Source: Bacteroides pyogenes
GTDB taxonomy: Bacteria; Bacteroidota; Bacteroidia; Bacteroidales; Bacteroidaceae
DNA: 64,000 nucleotides
Assembly: GCF_014196225.1 (NCBI RefSeq)
Contig: NZ_JACIDI010000006.1
Span: forward strand, 143,841-207,840
Direction of reading: 5' to 3'
The translations under genes and the position numbers were made by a program. Below the pieces are notes generated by a model. That model was given only the letters and a program-made list of their open reading frames with translations, did no database searches and was not told the origin of the DNA. Below, piece by piece: positions 1 through 8,316 of the stretch (position 1 is its first letter; each line of letters begins with the position of its first letter).

Positions 1-7
1 TACCGAT

Positions 8-283
8 GCATCAACACTGCACGCCCGTCCGCAGCAACGTTGCACGCCCATCCAAAGCAGTGCTGTACGCCCGTCCGCATCAACACTGCACGCCCGTCCG
101 CAGCAACACTGTACGCCCGTCCGCAGCAACACTGCACGCCCATCCGCAGCAACGTTGCACGCTCATCCGCATCAACGTTGCACGCTCATCCACATCAACG
201 CTGTACGCCCATCCGCATCAACGTTGCACGCTCATCCGCATCAACACTGCACGCCCATCCACAGCAAAGCTGCACGTATCGGC
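8..283. repeat. 23-bp tandem repeat array (about 12 units)
   Basis: Eleven units of exactly 23 bp run from position 8 to 260, followed by a decayed unit to about 283; the array may continue left of the window. A typical unit reads GCAGCAACGTTGC followed by ACGCCCATCC, with scattered substitutions and no length changes. It ends ten bases before the trkH stop codon, so it lies directly downstream of the leftward trkH. Because 23 is not a multiple of three, all three + frames stay open and give apparent HP/Q-rich reading frames. They run on into antisense of trkH and are not treated as genes. Confidence 0.95.
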
Positions 284-292
284 AAAGAAGTT

Positions 293-1744
293 TTAGTTTT
301 TCTTCCAGAAATCGGCGTCGAACAGCAGCAGTACGGTGAACAACTCCAGACGCCCGAGGAGCATGAGGAACGAGTGCAGCCATTTTGCCGCGTCGGGCAA
401 GGCGCTCCATGTATAAGCCGGTCCGCATTGACCGAGGCCGGGCCCCATGTTTCCGATGCTCGAAACCACCGTTCCCACAGACTCCATGAATCCTACCCCC
501 AGCCCCATCATGACAAGAATGCTGATGATGGCAATGACCGCATAAAGAAAGGTGAACGCCAAAACGGTGGACTGAACGCCGGATGCGATGACGTGTTTGT
601 TGATGCGCACGGGCAACACGGCGTTGGGATGCAGAATATGCTTGAACTCGTTCTTAGCTATTTTAAAGAGAATCACCATCCGGATACATTTTATCCCTCC
701 CGTAGTGCTTCCCGCACAAGCGCCCATAATCATCACGATGACAAGGCATCCCCAGAGGACGGAGGGCCACAACATATAGTCGGCCGTAGCAAATCCGGTG
801 GACGTGTGCAGGGAGATGACTTGAAACAAGGACTTGCGAAAGGCCTCTTCACCCTCCATCGGAGTGGTGCGGTAGAGCCAGAAAGCGATGAAGAGCGTGA
901 AGAAAGCGACGGATAGGAAATAGAACTTCAGCTCTGCGTCGTGCATGAACTTCTTTATTTTTCCGTTGAAAAGCATGAGCAACAGGGTGAAATTCACCCC
1001 CGAGAAGAACATGAAAACCGATATCACGTAGTCGATGTAGGGCGACCGGTAGTACTCGATGCTGGCCTGTTTGGTGGAGAATCCGCCCGTGCTGGTGGTG
1101 GTAAAGGCATGGCAGATGCTGTCGAACGTGCCCATTCCGCCCATCATGAGCAGTATGATGAGCGTGCCCGTCATTCCGGCGTAAATGCTCCATATCCACT
1201 TGGCGGTGACGCCGATGCGGGGATGAACCTTATCGTGCGTGGGCCCGCTCGCTTCTGCGGCGAACACCTGTATGCTTCCGGCGCCGAAGATAGGCAGTAC
1301 GGCGATGGTGAAGAAGACGATTCCCAATCCTCCTATCCACTGTGTGGTGGCGCGCCAGAAGAGTATCCCGTGGGGCATCGACTCGATGTTGTCCATGATG
1401 GTGGCGCCTGTGCTGCTGAAGCCCGACATCGTTTCGAAGAACGCGTCGGTAATGTCGGGGATGTATCCTCCTATGCAGTAAGGCAGCATTCCGAACAGGG
1501 AGAAGGCAATCCACGAGAAGCTGACGATGACGTAGCCGTCGCGGCGGTTGAGCGACTTCTCCGCCCCCCGCCCGAGAAGAAGCATTGCGATGCCCACGCA
1601 GAAGGTTATGGCAGATGAAAGCAGAAAGCTCTGCAAGTCGTTTTCTGCGTAGAAAAGCGATACCCCGCCGCAGCAGATAAGCATGCCTGTTTCTATCAGA
1701 AGCAGGCAGCCGAGTATCCTGAATATCATTTTCGAGTTGATCAT
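293..1744 (-). CDS. trkH: Trk/Ktr-type potassium uptake membrane subunit TrkH
   Basis: This is the ion-conducting subunit of a Trk potassium uptake system in the inner membrane; it works with the nucleotide-binding TrkA encoded just upstream. The 483-residue protein is almost entirely hydrophobic helices. Four pore loops are visible: STGATI near residue 111, TTTSTGGFST near 215, HTSTGFATADY near 313 and GNMGPGLG near 431. A GSTTGGIKCIRM segment near 346, typical of the family, follows the third loop. Length matches TrkH proteins. The start ATG lies 15 bases after the trkA stop, so the two genes form one transcript. The stop codon abuts a 23-bp repeat array. Confidence 0.95.
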   Translation of the reverse strand: MINSKMIFRILGCLLLIETGMLICCGGVSLFYAENDLQSFLLSSAITFCVGIAMLLLGRGAEKSLNRRDGYVIVSFSWIAFSLFGMLPYCIGGYIPDITDAFFETMSGFSSTGATIMDNIESMPHGILFWRATTQWIGGLGIVFFTIAVLPIFGAGSIQVFAAEASGPTHDKVHPRIGVTAKWIWSIYAGMTGTLIILLMMGGMGTFDSICHAFTTTSTGGFSTKQASIEYYRSPYIDYVISVFMFFSGVNFTLLLMLFNGKIKKFMHDAELKFYFLSVAFFTLFIAFWLYRTTPMEGEEAFRKSLFQVISLHTSTGFATADYMLWPSVLWGCLVIVMIMGACAGSTTGGIKCIRMVILFKIAKNEFKHILHPNAVLPVRINKHVIASGVQSTVLAFTFLYAVIAIISILVMMGLGVGFMESVGTVVSSIGNMGPGLGQCGPAYTWSALPDAAKWLHSFLMLLGRLELFTVLLLFDADFWKKN

Positions 1745-1759
1745 CGGTGTATGGAGCGG

Positions 1760-3100
1760 TTAATGGAAGAACTTCTCAATCTTTTTAATCATCATGTTGA
1801 GGCAGAACACCACCACGTGGTCGCCCGCCTGTATCTGCGTGTCGCCGGTCACCAGAATGCCCTCTCCGTTGCGTATCATTCCGCCGATGGTGACACCTTT
1901 GGGCAATCCGAGATCCCTGACGGTATGTTTGGTGATTCTGGCGCCCGCCGGCACGGTGAACTCCGCAACGTCGGCATTGGCGAACGTGAGGCATTTCACG
2001 TTGCTCACATCGGCGTCGAGCATCATCTGGTAGATGTGGCTGGCGGCAATCATCTTCTTGTTGATGACCGTACCGATGTCGAGGCTTTCGGCCATGCCGA
2101 TGTAGTCGATGTTCTCCACTTCGGCAACGGTTTTCCTTACGCCCATGCGTTTGGCCGCCAGACAGGCGAGGATGTTGGTCTCCGAATTGCCCGTAAGGGC
2201 TACGAAGGCTTCGGTGGTTTTCAGTCCTTCGTCGGTCAGCAGGTCCATGTCTCGCCCGTCGCCGTTGATAATCATGGTCTTGTCGTCGAGCAATTCGGTC
2301 AGACGCCCGCAGCGGGCGAGGTCGCTCTCTATGATTTTCACCTGCATGTAGTCGGGTACGTTTTGCGCCGTACGCACGGCTATGCGGCTGCCGCCCATGA
2401 TCATGACGTTGCGCACGTCTACATAATCTTCTTTACCGGCAATCTTACGGATATAGGGGATGTACTTGCGGGTGGTGGTGAAGTAGACGATGTCGTGAAG
2501 TTTAATCACATCATGTCCGCGTGGGATGATTGTTTCCGTTCCGCGCTTGATGGCTACGATGTGGTAGGGGATGTTGGGTTCTCCGAGTTTGTGCAGGGGA
2601 ATGTCCAGAATCTCGGCTTTCTCGCGCATTTTGGTGCCGATCAGGATGAGCGCGCCTCCGCAGAACTCCCACCATTGGCGCACCCAACTCATGCGCATCG
2701 ACGAAACGATTTCTTTGGCGGCAAGCATCTCTGGATAGATAAGGGAGTCTACTCCGAGATGCTCGAAAAACTCTTTGTTGCCGGGTTCGAGGTATTCGTA
2801 GTTGTCGATGCGGGCTACCGTCTTTTTGGCTCCAAGGTTGGTGGCTATCATGCAGGCGGTCATGTTCCGGCTTTCGTCGGGGGTGACTGCGATGAAAAGG
2901 TCTGCTTCTTTCACTCTCACCTCTTTCAGTCCGGAGATGGAAGAGGGGGAGGCGGCTACCGTCAGGAGGTCGAAGTTGGAGCTGAGCGCGCTCAGTTTCT
3001 CCTCGTCGTCGTCTATCAATGTGATGTCTTGGCGTTCGCGGGATAACAATTTGGCCAAATGAGTGCCTACGTTTCCGGCACCTGCAATGATTATCTTCAT
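1760..3100 (-). CDS. trkA: Trk system potassium transporter peripheral subunit TrkA
   Basis: TrkA is the cytoplasmic regulatory subunit that binds NAD(H)/nucleotides and gates TrkH. The 446-residue protein has the expected double layout: an N-terminal Rossmann RCK domain starting with the dinucleotide loop GAGNVGTH (residues 7-14), a first RCK-C domain, a second Rossmann half beginning VMIMGGSRIA near 231, and a terminal RCK-C domain containing VPAGARITKHTVRDLGLP. It is first in a trkA-trkH transcript; the gap to trkH is 15 bases. A TAAATTTG -7 box lies upstream at 3132-3139. Confidence 0.95.
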   Translation of the reverse strand: MKIIIAGAGNVGTHLAKLLSRERQDITLIDDDEEKLSALSSNFDLLTVAASPSSISGLKEVRVKEADLFIAVTPDESRNMTACMIATNLGAKKTVARIDNYEYLEPGNKEFFEHLGVDSLIYPEMLAAKEIVSSMRMSWVRQWWEFCGGALILIGTKMREKAEILDIPLHKLGEPNIPYHIVAIKRGTETIIPRGHDVIKLHDIVYFTTTRKYIPYIRKIAGKEDYVDVRNVMIMGGSRIAVRTAQNVPDYMQVKIIESDLARCGRLTELLDDKTMIINGDGRDMDLLTDEGLKTTEAFVALTGNSETNILACLAAKRMGVRKTVAEVENIDYIGMAESLDIGTVINKKMIAASHIYQMMLDADVSNVKCLTFANADVAEFTVPAGARITKHTVRDLGLPKGVTIGGMIRNGEGILVTGDTQIQAGDHVVVFCLNMMIKKIEKFFH

Positions 3101-3131
3101 TTTACTCTTTTTGTGTTTCTGAGTCTGTATA

Positions 3132-3139
3132 CAAATTTA
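3132..3139 (-). promoter_or_regulatory. Candidate -7 box for trkA-trkH
   Basis: The complement reads TAAATTTG, matching the Bacteroides TAnnTTTG element, 32 bases before the trkA start. No convincing TTTG -33 box is seen, so this is only a candidate. Confidence 0.4.
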
Positions 3140-3223
3140 TGAACCTTCGGCGAAGCGGTCTTGCTCGTTGTCGCCGGTAACCCGACCGGGCGCAAACAGT
3201 TATATACAGGTTTCTTTCTCTGC

Positions 3224-5149
3224 CTATTTTCCCGTTTCCTGCCGGCAGGATTCTTCTTCGAGCAATGCGTTTGCAAGGCTTTCTTCGTCCAACCCGCACA
3301 GCCGGTGCAACTCGGCAACGGAGCCGTGCTCGATGAAGCGGTCGGGGATTCCCATGCGTTTAACCGACGGAGTATAGCCGTTCTCTGCCATAAACTCGAG
3401 GATGGCGCTTCCCATTCCGCCTTTCACAGTGCCGTCTTCGACGGTTATGATCTGCCTGAACCGCTTGCCGATTTCGTGCAGCAGATTCTCGTCCAGCGGC
3501 TTGAGGAACCTCAGGTCGTAGTGGGCTATCGACTTTCCCGACGCTTCTTCGGCACGGGCAATGGCACGTCCGGCAGCGTTTCCTATCGGTCCTATCGTGA
3601 TAACGGCGAGGTCTTTGCCATCCTTCAGCCGTCTGCCCGTGCCTACGGGAATCTCCTCCAGCGGACATTTCCAGTCGACCAACACCCCTCGTCCGCGCGG
3701 GTAGCGGATTGCGAAAGGCCCCTTGCCGGGAAGTTGGGCGGTGTACATCAGTCTTCGCAACTCGTGCTCGTCCATAGGCGAAGCGATGGTCAGGTTCGGT
3801 ATCGGGCGCAGATAGGCCATGTCGAACACTCCGTGGTGGGTGGGTCCGTCTTCGCCTACCAGTCCGGCTCTGTCGAGACAGAACACCACCGGCAGCTTCT
3901 GAATGGCTACATCGTGTATGATATTATCGTATGCCCGCTGCATGAACGAGGAATAGATGTTGCAAAACGGCAGTAGCCCTTCTTTCGCCATGCCGCCCGA
4001 AAACGTGACGGCATGACCTTCGGCTATGCCTACGTCGAAAGCTCTTTGCGGCATTTTCTCCATGAGCATGTTCATCGAGCAGCCGGTAGGCATGGCGGGT
4101 GTGACGCCCACAATGTCCGGGTTGAGCTCCGCCAGCTCTGTCAGCGTATCTCCGAACACATCCTGAAACAGCGGAGGCATGCCGTCGGTATTGCTGATCA
4201 GGCGTTCTCCGGTTGCCGGATTGAATTTGCCGGGCGCGTGCCATTCGGTGGCAAACTTCTCGGCCGGGGCGAACCCTTTTCCTTTAACGGTATGCAGATG
4301 CAGTATCTTCGGGCCGCGCATGTCTTTGATGTCGTGCAGCACCCGCGCCAGATTCTTTACGTCATGCCCGTCTATGGGGCCGAAGTAGCGGATGTTCATT
4401 CCTTCGAAGATGTTCTGTTGGCGGGCGGCTATCGACTTGAGGCTGTTGCCGAAGCGTATCAGTGCTTTGCGTCTCTCTTCGTTCAGTATGCCGATTTTCG
4501 ACAAGGCTTGTGAAGCCTTGAAGCGCAACCGGTTGTAAGGGCTGGAAGTGGTGAGGTTGAACAGATACTGTTTCATCCCGCCAACGCTGCGGTCGATAGA
4601 CATATCGTTGTCGTTCAGTATGATAAGCAGATTGTTGGGTGTGCTCGAGGCGTTGTTCAACCCCTCGAAAGCCAGCCCTCCGCTCATCGACCCGTCACCG
4701 AGTACGGCCACCACATGGCGGTTGTCTTCTCCTTTCTTGGCTGCCGCCACAGCCATGCCGAGAGCCGCCGAAATGGAGTTCGAGGCATGTCCGCAGGTGA
4801 AAGTATCGTATTCGCTCTCCTCCGGTGAGGGGAAGGGTCGAATCCCGCCCAGCTTCCTGTTGGTGGAAAAAGCCTCGCGACGCCCCGTCAGTATCTTGTG
4901 TCCGTATGCCTGATGGCCTACGTCCCACACGATACGGTCGTAGGGAGTATTGAACACATAGTGCAGCGCGACGGTCAGCTCTACGGTTCCCAGACTGGCG
5001 GCAAAATGTCCGGGATTGCATGATACTTCTGCGATGATGTCTTTTCTGAGTTCATCGCATACTTCCGGCAACTGTTCTGCGTCGAGACGCCGCAGGTCAT
5101 CCGGAGTATCAATAAGATTCAGCAGTTTATATATCGATTCATTCTTCAT
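3224..5149 (-). CDS. dxs: 1-deoxy-D-xylulose-5-phosphate synthase
   Basis: DXS condenses pyruvate and glyceraldehyde 3-phosphate to deoxyxylulose 5-phosphate, the first step of the non-mevalonate isoprenoid pathway, using thiamine diphosphate. The 641-residue length fits the family. The N-terminal domain has [15 protein letters not shown] (about 117-131) and the ThDP/Mg motif GDGSMSGG (151-158) followed by FEGLNNAS. The central domain has the conserved [15 protein letters not shown], and the C-terminal transketolase domain contains [15 protein letters not shown] 123-base gap separates it from trkA, which is read in the same direction. A TACTTTTG box lies 20 bases before the ATG. Confidence 0.97.
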   Translation of the reverse strand: MKNESIYKLLNLIDTPDDLRRLDAEQLPEVCDELRKDIIAEVSCNPGHFAASLGTVELTVALHYVFNTPYDRIVWDVGHQAYGHKILTGRREAFSTNRKLGGIRPFPSPEESEYDTFTCGHASNSISAALGMAVAAAKKGEDNRHVVAVLGDGSMSGGLAFEGLNNASSTPNNLLIILNDNDMSIDRSVGGMKQYLFNLTTSSPYNRLRFKASQALSKIGILNEERRKALIRFGNSLKSIAARQQNIFEGMNIRYFGPIDGHDVKNLARVLHDIKDMRGPKILHLHTVKGKGFAPAEKFATEWHAPGKFNPATGERLISNTDGMPPLFQDVFGDTLTELAELNPDIVGVTPAMPTGCSMNMLMEKMPQRAFDVGIAEGHAVTFSGGMAKEGLLPFCNIYSSFMQRAYDNIIHDVAIQKLPVVFCLDRAGLVGEDGPTHHGVFDMAYLRPIPNLTIASPMDEHELRRLMYTAQLPGKGPFAIRYPRGRGVLVDWKCPLEEIPVGTGRRLKDGKDLAVITIGPIGNAAGRAIARAEEASGKSIAHYDLRFLKPLDENLLHEIGKRFRQIITVEDGTVKGGMGSAILEFMAENGYTPSVKRMGIPDRFIEHGSVAELHRLCGLDEESLANALLEEESCRQETGK

Positions 5150-5484
5150 GATATGAGGATATTTACTGCAAAAGTACGAAAAGTAAAGTAAATCCCGTAT
5201 TCTTTTGATGATAAACTTTAGAAGGTGCGGGGGAGTGTTCTTTATGACATCCTTTGCGGGAGTATTTTTCTTTCATGTTTGGGCAGCCTTCACCTGCTTG
5301 TCCTTTTATGTATCATCGCCTTGCTGTCATGAAAGTGCTGTTGGGCTATCCGCTTTGAAATGATTGGAGGCCGGTTCTATCCCACCGCTCGGCAGCGGAA
5401 GAAGTGCATCCTCGCCACATGTGTAAGAATGGGGGCAACGGATATTGGGTCAAGCGAACTAACTGTAAAACAAGCCCGGATGTT
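5150..5484. other. Gap between dxs and the LytTR regulator
   Basis: About 335 bases without a convincing gene. It holds the dxs -7 candidate at 5169-5176. A weak pair of similar segments, around 5240 and 5304, is spaced about 64 bp apart, resembling the better-preserved repeats elsewhere in the window. No clear terminator for the upstream leftward operon was found. Confidence 0.5.
5169..5176 (-). promoter_or_regulatory. Candidate -7 box for dxs
   Basis: The complement reads TACTTTTG, a perfect TAnnTTTG match ending 19 bases before the dxs ATG, implying a 5' leader of only about a dozen bases. The -33 region has no TTTG. Confidence 0.5.
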
Positions 5485-6198
5485 TTACAACGTCCTGTTT
5501 CTCATCAGTTCCTCAAAGAAAGCATCCCGGTACGAATTACCGATTGCTATTTCGTATTTCTTGATAAAGACATCGTTGTTGTCGAAAGAATCGATATGAT
5601 TCCTGTTCACGATATATGATCGGTTGATTCTCAGGAAGACGTCTTTAGGTAACAAATCGTGTATCGTCTTTACATTCATGCGAGTAATGATGCGTTGCCC
5701 CTCCATTTGGATGATCACATAATCTTTTAGCCCTTCTATAAAAAGAATCTCTTTGAGGTTGACTTTGAAATACCGCCTGTCGGATTTGACGAAGATACAT
5801 TCGTCTTCGACGTTCTCCATACTCTTTCTCTCTTCGTTCAGGAGCAAGGAGTGGTATGCAATCGCCTTATCTACTGCTTTTCTGAACTTGGAGGCATCAA
5901 TTGGTTTCACGAGATATCCGACAGCATCCACTTCATAGCTGTCGAGCGCATACTCCAAATAGGCCGTTGTGAAGATAATAAGCGTATGTCTGGGTATACT
6001 CCGCGCAAATTCTATTCCGTTGATACCCGGCATCTGAATATCCAGAAAAATCAGATCTACACTCGTTGTTTGCAGATACTCCGATGCTGTTCCGGCACAG
6101 TTGAAACACTCCAACAGCTCCAGTTGGGGAATCTGATCGATTAGTTTTTTAATTCCTTTGCGAGCGATCGGCTCGTCATCTACGATAATACATCTCAT
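5485..6198 (-). CDS. LytTR-family response regulator
   Basis: A DNA-binding response regulator of 237 residues. The N-terminal receiver domain has the acidic pair VDDEP (6-10), the phospho-acceptor in IFLDIQMPGING (Asp53) and the KPID lysine near 104. The C-terminal LytTR domain (about 135-235) includes FLRINRSYIVNRNHI, typical of the family. Its start overlaps the stop of the histidine kinase by four bases (ATGA), so the two are translationally coupled and very likely a cognate pair. It is the last gene of the five-gene unit that starts at 11094. Targets cannot be read from the sequence; the co-transcribed TonB-dependent receptor is the obvious candidate. Confidence 0.95.
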   Translation of the reverse strand: MRCIIVDDEPIARKGIKKLIDQIPQLELLECFNCAGTASEYLQTTSVDLIFLDIQMPGINGIEFARSIPRHTLIIFTTAYLEYALDSYEVDAVGYLVKPIDASKFRKAVDKAIAYHSLLLNEERKSMENVEDECIFVKSDRRYFKVNLKEILFIEGLKDYVIIQMEGQRIITRMNVKTIHDLLPKDVFLRINRSYIVNRNHIDSFDNNDVFIKKYEIAIGNSYRDAFFEELMRNRTL

Positions 6199-7256
6199 TG
6201 GTTTAATTGTAATTTTACGGTATATGTTGTCTCTGTTTCTATGATATCCAGTACATGGCTGCTTTCAAACAACAAATCGAGGCGACGCCGGATATTCGCC
6301 AAGCCTAATCCGCCCACCTCCCGTTCCGTTGGTTTAGAAGATTTGGAGTTCTCGCATTCAAAAAGCAAGCGGTCGCCTTCCTTCCGGAATTTCAGGTGTA
6401 CGTACGACCGGTTCACATCCGGATTATGCTTGACGGCATTCTCTACAAAGGGGATAAAGAGCAAAGGAGGCACTTCCGTCTTTTCCATATTGCCTTCTAT
6501 GGTAACGGTATAGTCGAAATTGTCACGACGTATTTTCTCCAAGGCGAGAAAGTCCGTCAGAAAAACGATATCCGCGGACAGAAGCACTTTATCTTGTGTG
6601 CTGTCGTAGAATTGATACTGCAACATTCTGTCGAGCTTGTCTAAAATATGGGAAGTGATTTCCGGGTCTTCGTCTACCATAATATTCGCATTATTGATCA
6701 TATTGAAGAGGAAATGCGGATTGATCTGGTTTTTAAGAAAGCTCAGTTCCGATCGGAATGTCGCCACTTGCAAACTGTTGACTTTCCGATTGCTGATGGC
6801 CCATTGCCGAAACAGCATAAACATCGATATCCCTCCCAGAAAAAGGAAAATCGTACACATGGAAGACGCTATACTCAGAAGAATAGCAATGACGGAAGAT
6901 GCTTGATTCATGACCGTTATGTCGTAAAATAAATCCTGCAAGATAACCATGATAACGATGGAAAAAACTGTAAATAAGAAGACCGATACCGCATAACCGA
7001 GCACTTTGTTTTTTGCCAGATACCGGGGAAACAGAACATACACATTGACGTAGACCAGCATATTGAGAAACAGGTAATAGCTGATCCAACCGTAGAAGCG
7101 GTTCAGGGTAAGGCTCAGCTTGTCCGGGGCATCGAAAAAGATGCTGACGGATATGGCCAGAATGACACCTTGCAAAATAAGATGCCGATGGATTCCATAT
7201 TGATCATCCATCACGAACGAAGACATCCGGTTGTCGTTTTCTCTACGTGGTTTCAT
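6195..7256 (-). CDS. LytS/YehU-type sensor histidine kinase
   Basis: A 353-residue inner-membrane sensor kinase. Four to five hydrophobic helices occupy residues 25-150. The His_kinase domain follows with the phospho-acceptor in LKNQINPHFLFNMINN (His181), then an HATPase domain with the N box PFVENAVKH (Asn273) and a GGLGLANIRRRL glycine loop near 315. All residues expected for autophosphorylation are present. It overlaps its neighbours by four bases on both sides: the degenerate kinase homologue upstream and the LytTR regulator downstream. No separate extracellular sensor domain is visible, so the signal may be sensed through the membrane helices or a partner. Confidence 0.93.
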   Translation of the reverse strand: MKPRRENDNRMSSFVMDDQYGIHRHLILQGVILAISVSIFFDAPDKLSLTLNRFYGWISYYLFLNMLVYVNVYVLFPRYLAKNKVLGYAVSVFLFTVFSIVIMVILQDLFYDITVMNQASSVIAILLSIASSMCTIFLFLGGISMFMLFRQWAISNRKVNSLQVATFRSELSFLKNQINPHFLFNMINNANIMVDEDPEITSHILDKLDRMLQYQFYDSTQDKVLLSADIVFLTDFLALEKIRRDNFDYTVTIEGNMEKTEVPPLLFIPFVENAVKHNPDVNRSYVHLKFRKEGDRLLFECENSKSSKPTEREVGGLGLANIRRRLDLLFESSHVLDIIETETTYTVKLQLNQ

Positions 7257-8299
7257 TGCGATAAATTTATGGTAAGCGCTATCGTTCCCCCGCTTAATTG
7301 CAGGGTATGTCTGTCAGGATATTGCAATTCCAGCCTTTGTTTGATCGGCCAAAGGATATCGCAGCCGGGTAGCTCGTTATGATCAGACCGGCACGTAAAG
7401 AACAGCGTTTCATCTTGCAGCCTGAAAAACAATTCCACCCAGCGGCTATCGGCAATGACACATTGGACGAGCGACAAAAACAGCATCGGGGAAACAAACG
7501 TATTATTCGCCTCTCCGTCCGTCCGAATCCGATATGCAAATGCCGGATGGTTCGACTTCTCCAGTTCAAACAAAACGGCCAGTGCCTGAATTTCCGATTT
7601 GAGCAATATCCTCTCCCGATAGCAATCGTATAGCTGGTATCTTAATAATTGTCCCAGTTGCATCAACATCTTCGATGTTTTTTCGGGTTGAGATGCGGCC
7701 AATGAGGAAGCATTCTTAAGCGTCTGCGATAAAAACGCGGGAGCGATTTGACCTTTCAGCTTATTCAGCTCCGATTTCACATGTTCACGTTCCATCCGGC
7801 CGACTTCTTCATTGCCTTTGATCCATTTCCCGAAAAACAGCACCACGGAGATTCCACAAAAACAAATGGCTGTAACCACTGACGTCGATAGGTTGTCGAC
7901 CACAATCAGCGGATGGGTGTATGACGTAATCCGATGGGGCAGATTCAATACATTGCGCACCCAGTATTCGCTCCAGACAGACAGAGTGGGCAATACAAGC
8001 ACGATGACGCACAGGGCGACGGCATAAGCCGTATGTTTTCCCTTCAACAGGAATTTCGGCGCCAGATAGAAGTAATTGAAATACATCGCTATCAGGTAGG
8101 TCATACATGAGATCAGACAAACCAGATAGATGCGATTGCCTAAAACGGATTGGCTGTCCCGATAAGCGATAAACACCTGATTAAACGTAATAACAGCCCA
8201 AACCATGATAAAAATCACATGCCTGCCGATCCGGTAATTCGGAGCAAACAGAAACCGGAGCATGAAATGATGTTCTTTCATCCGTATCATTCGTTGCAA
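7253..8299 (-). CDS. Degenerate LytS-type kinase homologue (pseudokinase)
   Basis: The 348-residue protein has the same architecture as the intact kinase encoded next to it: four hydrophobic helices (about 28-155), then a His_kinase-like and HATPase-like region. The catalytic signatures are lost. Where the intact kinase has QINPHFLFN, this one has QIAPAFLSQ, so the phospho-acceptor is Ala188. The N box ENAVKH is replaced by QCVIAD (279-284), and the glycine-rich ATP loop reads LPGCDILWPIKQRL. Helix-forming and core positions such as LLRYQLYD and ALAVLFELEK are kept, so it is probably a folded, non-catalytic partner rather than a decaying gene. The frame is open end to end and overlaps the intact kinase by four bases. 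Role inferred: heterodimer partner or sensor. Confidence 0.85.
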   Translation of the reverse strand: MQRMIRMKEHHFMLRFLFAPNYRIGRHVIFIMVWAVITFNQVFIAYRDSQSVLGNRIYLVCLISCMTYLIAMYFNYFYLAPKFLLKGKHTAYAVALCVIVLVLPTLSVWSEYWVRNVLNLPHRITSYTHPLIVVDNLSTSVVTAICFCGISVVLFFGKWIKGNEEVGRMEREHVKSELNKLKGQIAPAFLSQTLKNASSLAASQPEKTSKMLMQLGQLLRYQLYDCYRERILLKSEIQALAVLFELEKSNHPAFAYRIRTDGEANNTFVSPMLFLSLVQCVIADSRWVELFFRLQDETLFFTCRSDHNELPGCDILWPIKQRLELQYPDRHTLQLSGGTIALTINLSQ

Positions 8300-8316
8300 A
8301 TATAGACAAATATACG

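Noticed and set aside
8..283. CRISPR array
   Set aside because: Units are contiguous 23-bp tandem repeats without unique spacers, and there are no cas genes in the window.
6..916. Rightward reading frames through the 23-bp array encoding HP/Q-rich repeats
   Set aside because: They exist because the repeat has no stop in any + frame, and they run on into antisense of trkH; no start signals or homology.
7253..8299. Pseudogene call for the degenerate kinase
   Set aside because: The frame is intact, overlaps its neighbour for translational coupling, and keeps membrane and helical core regions, so it looks like an expressed pseudokinase.
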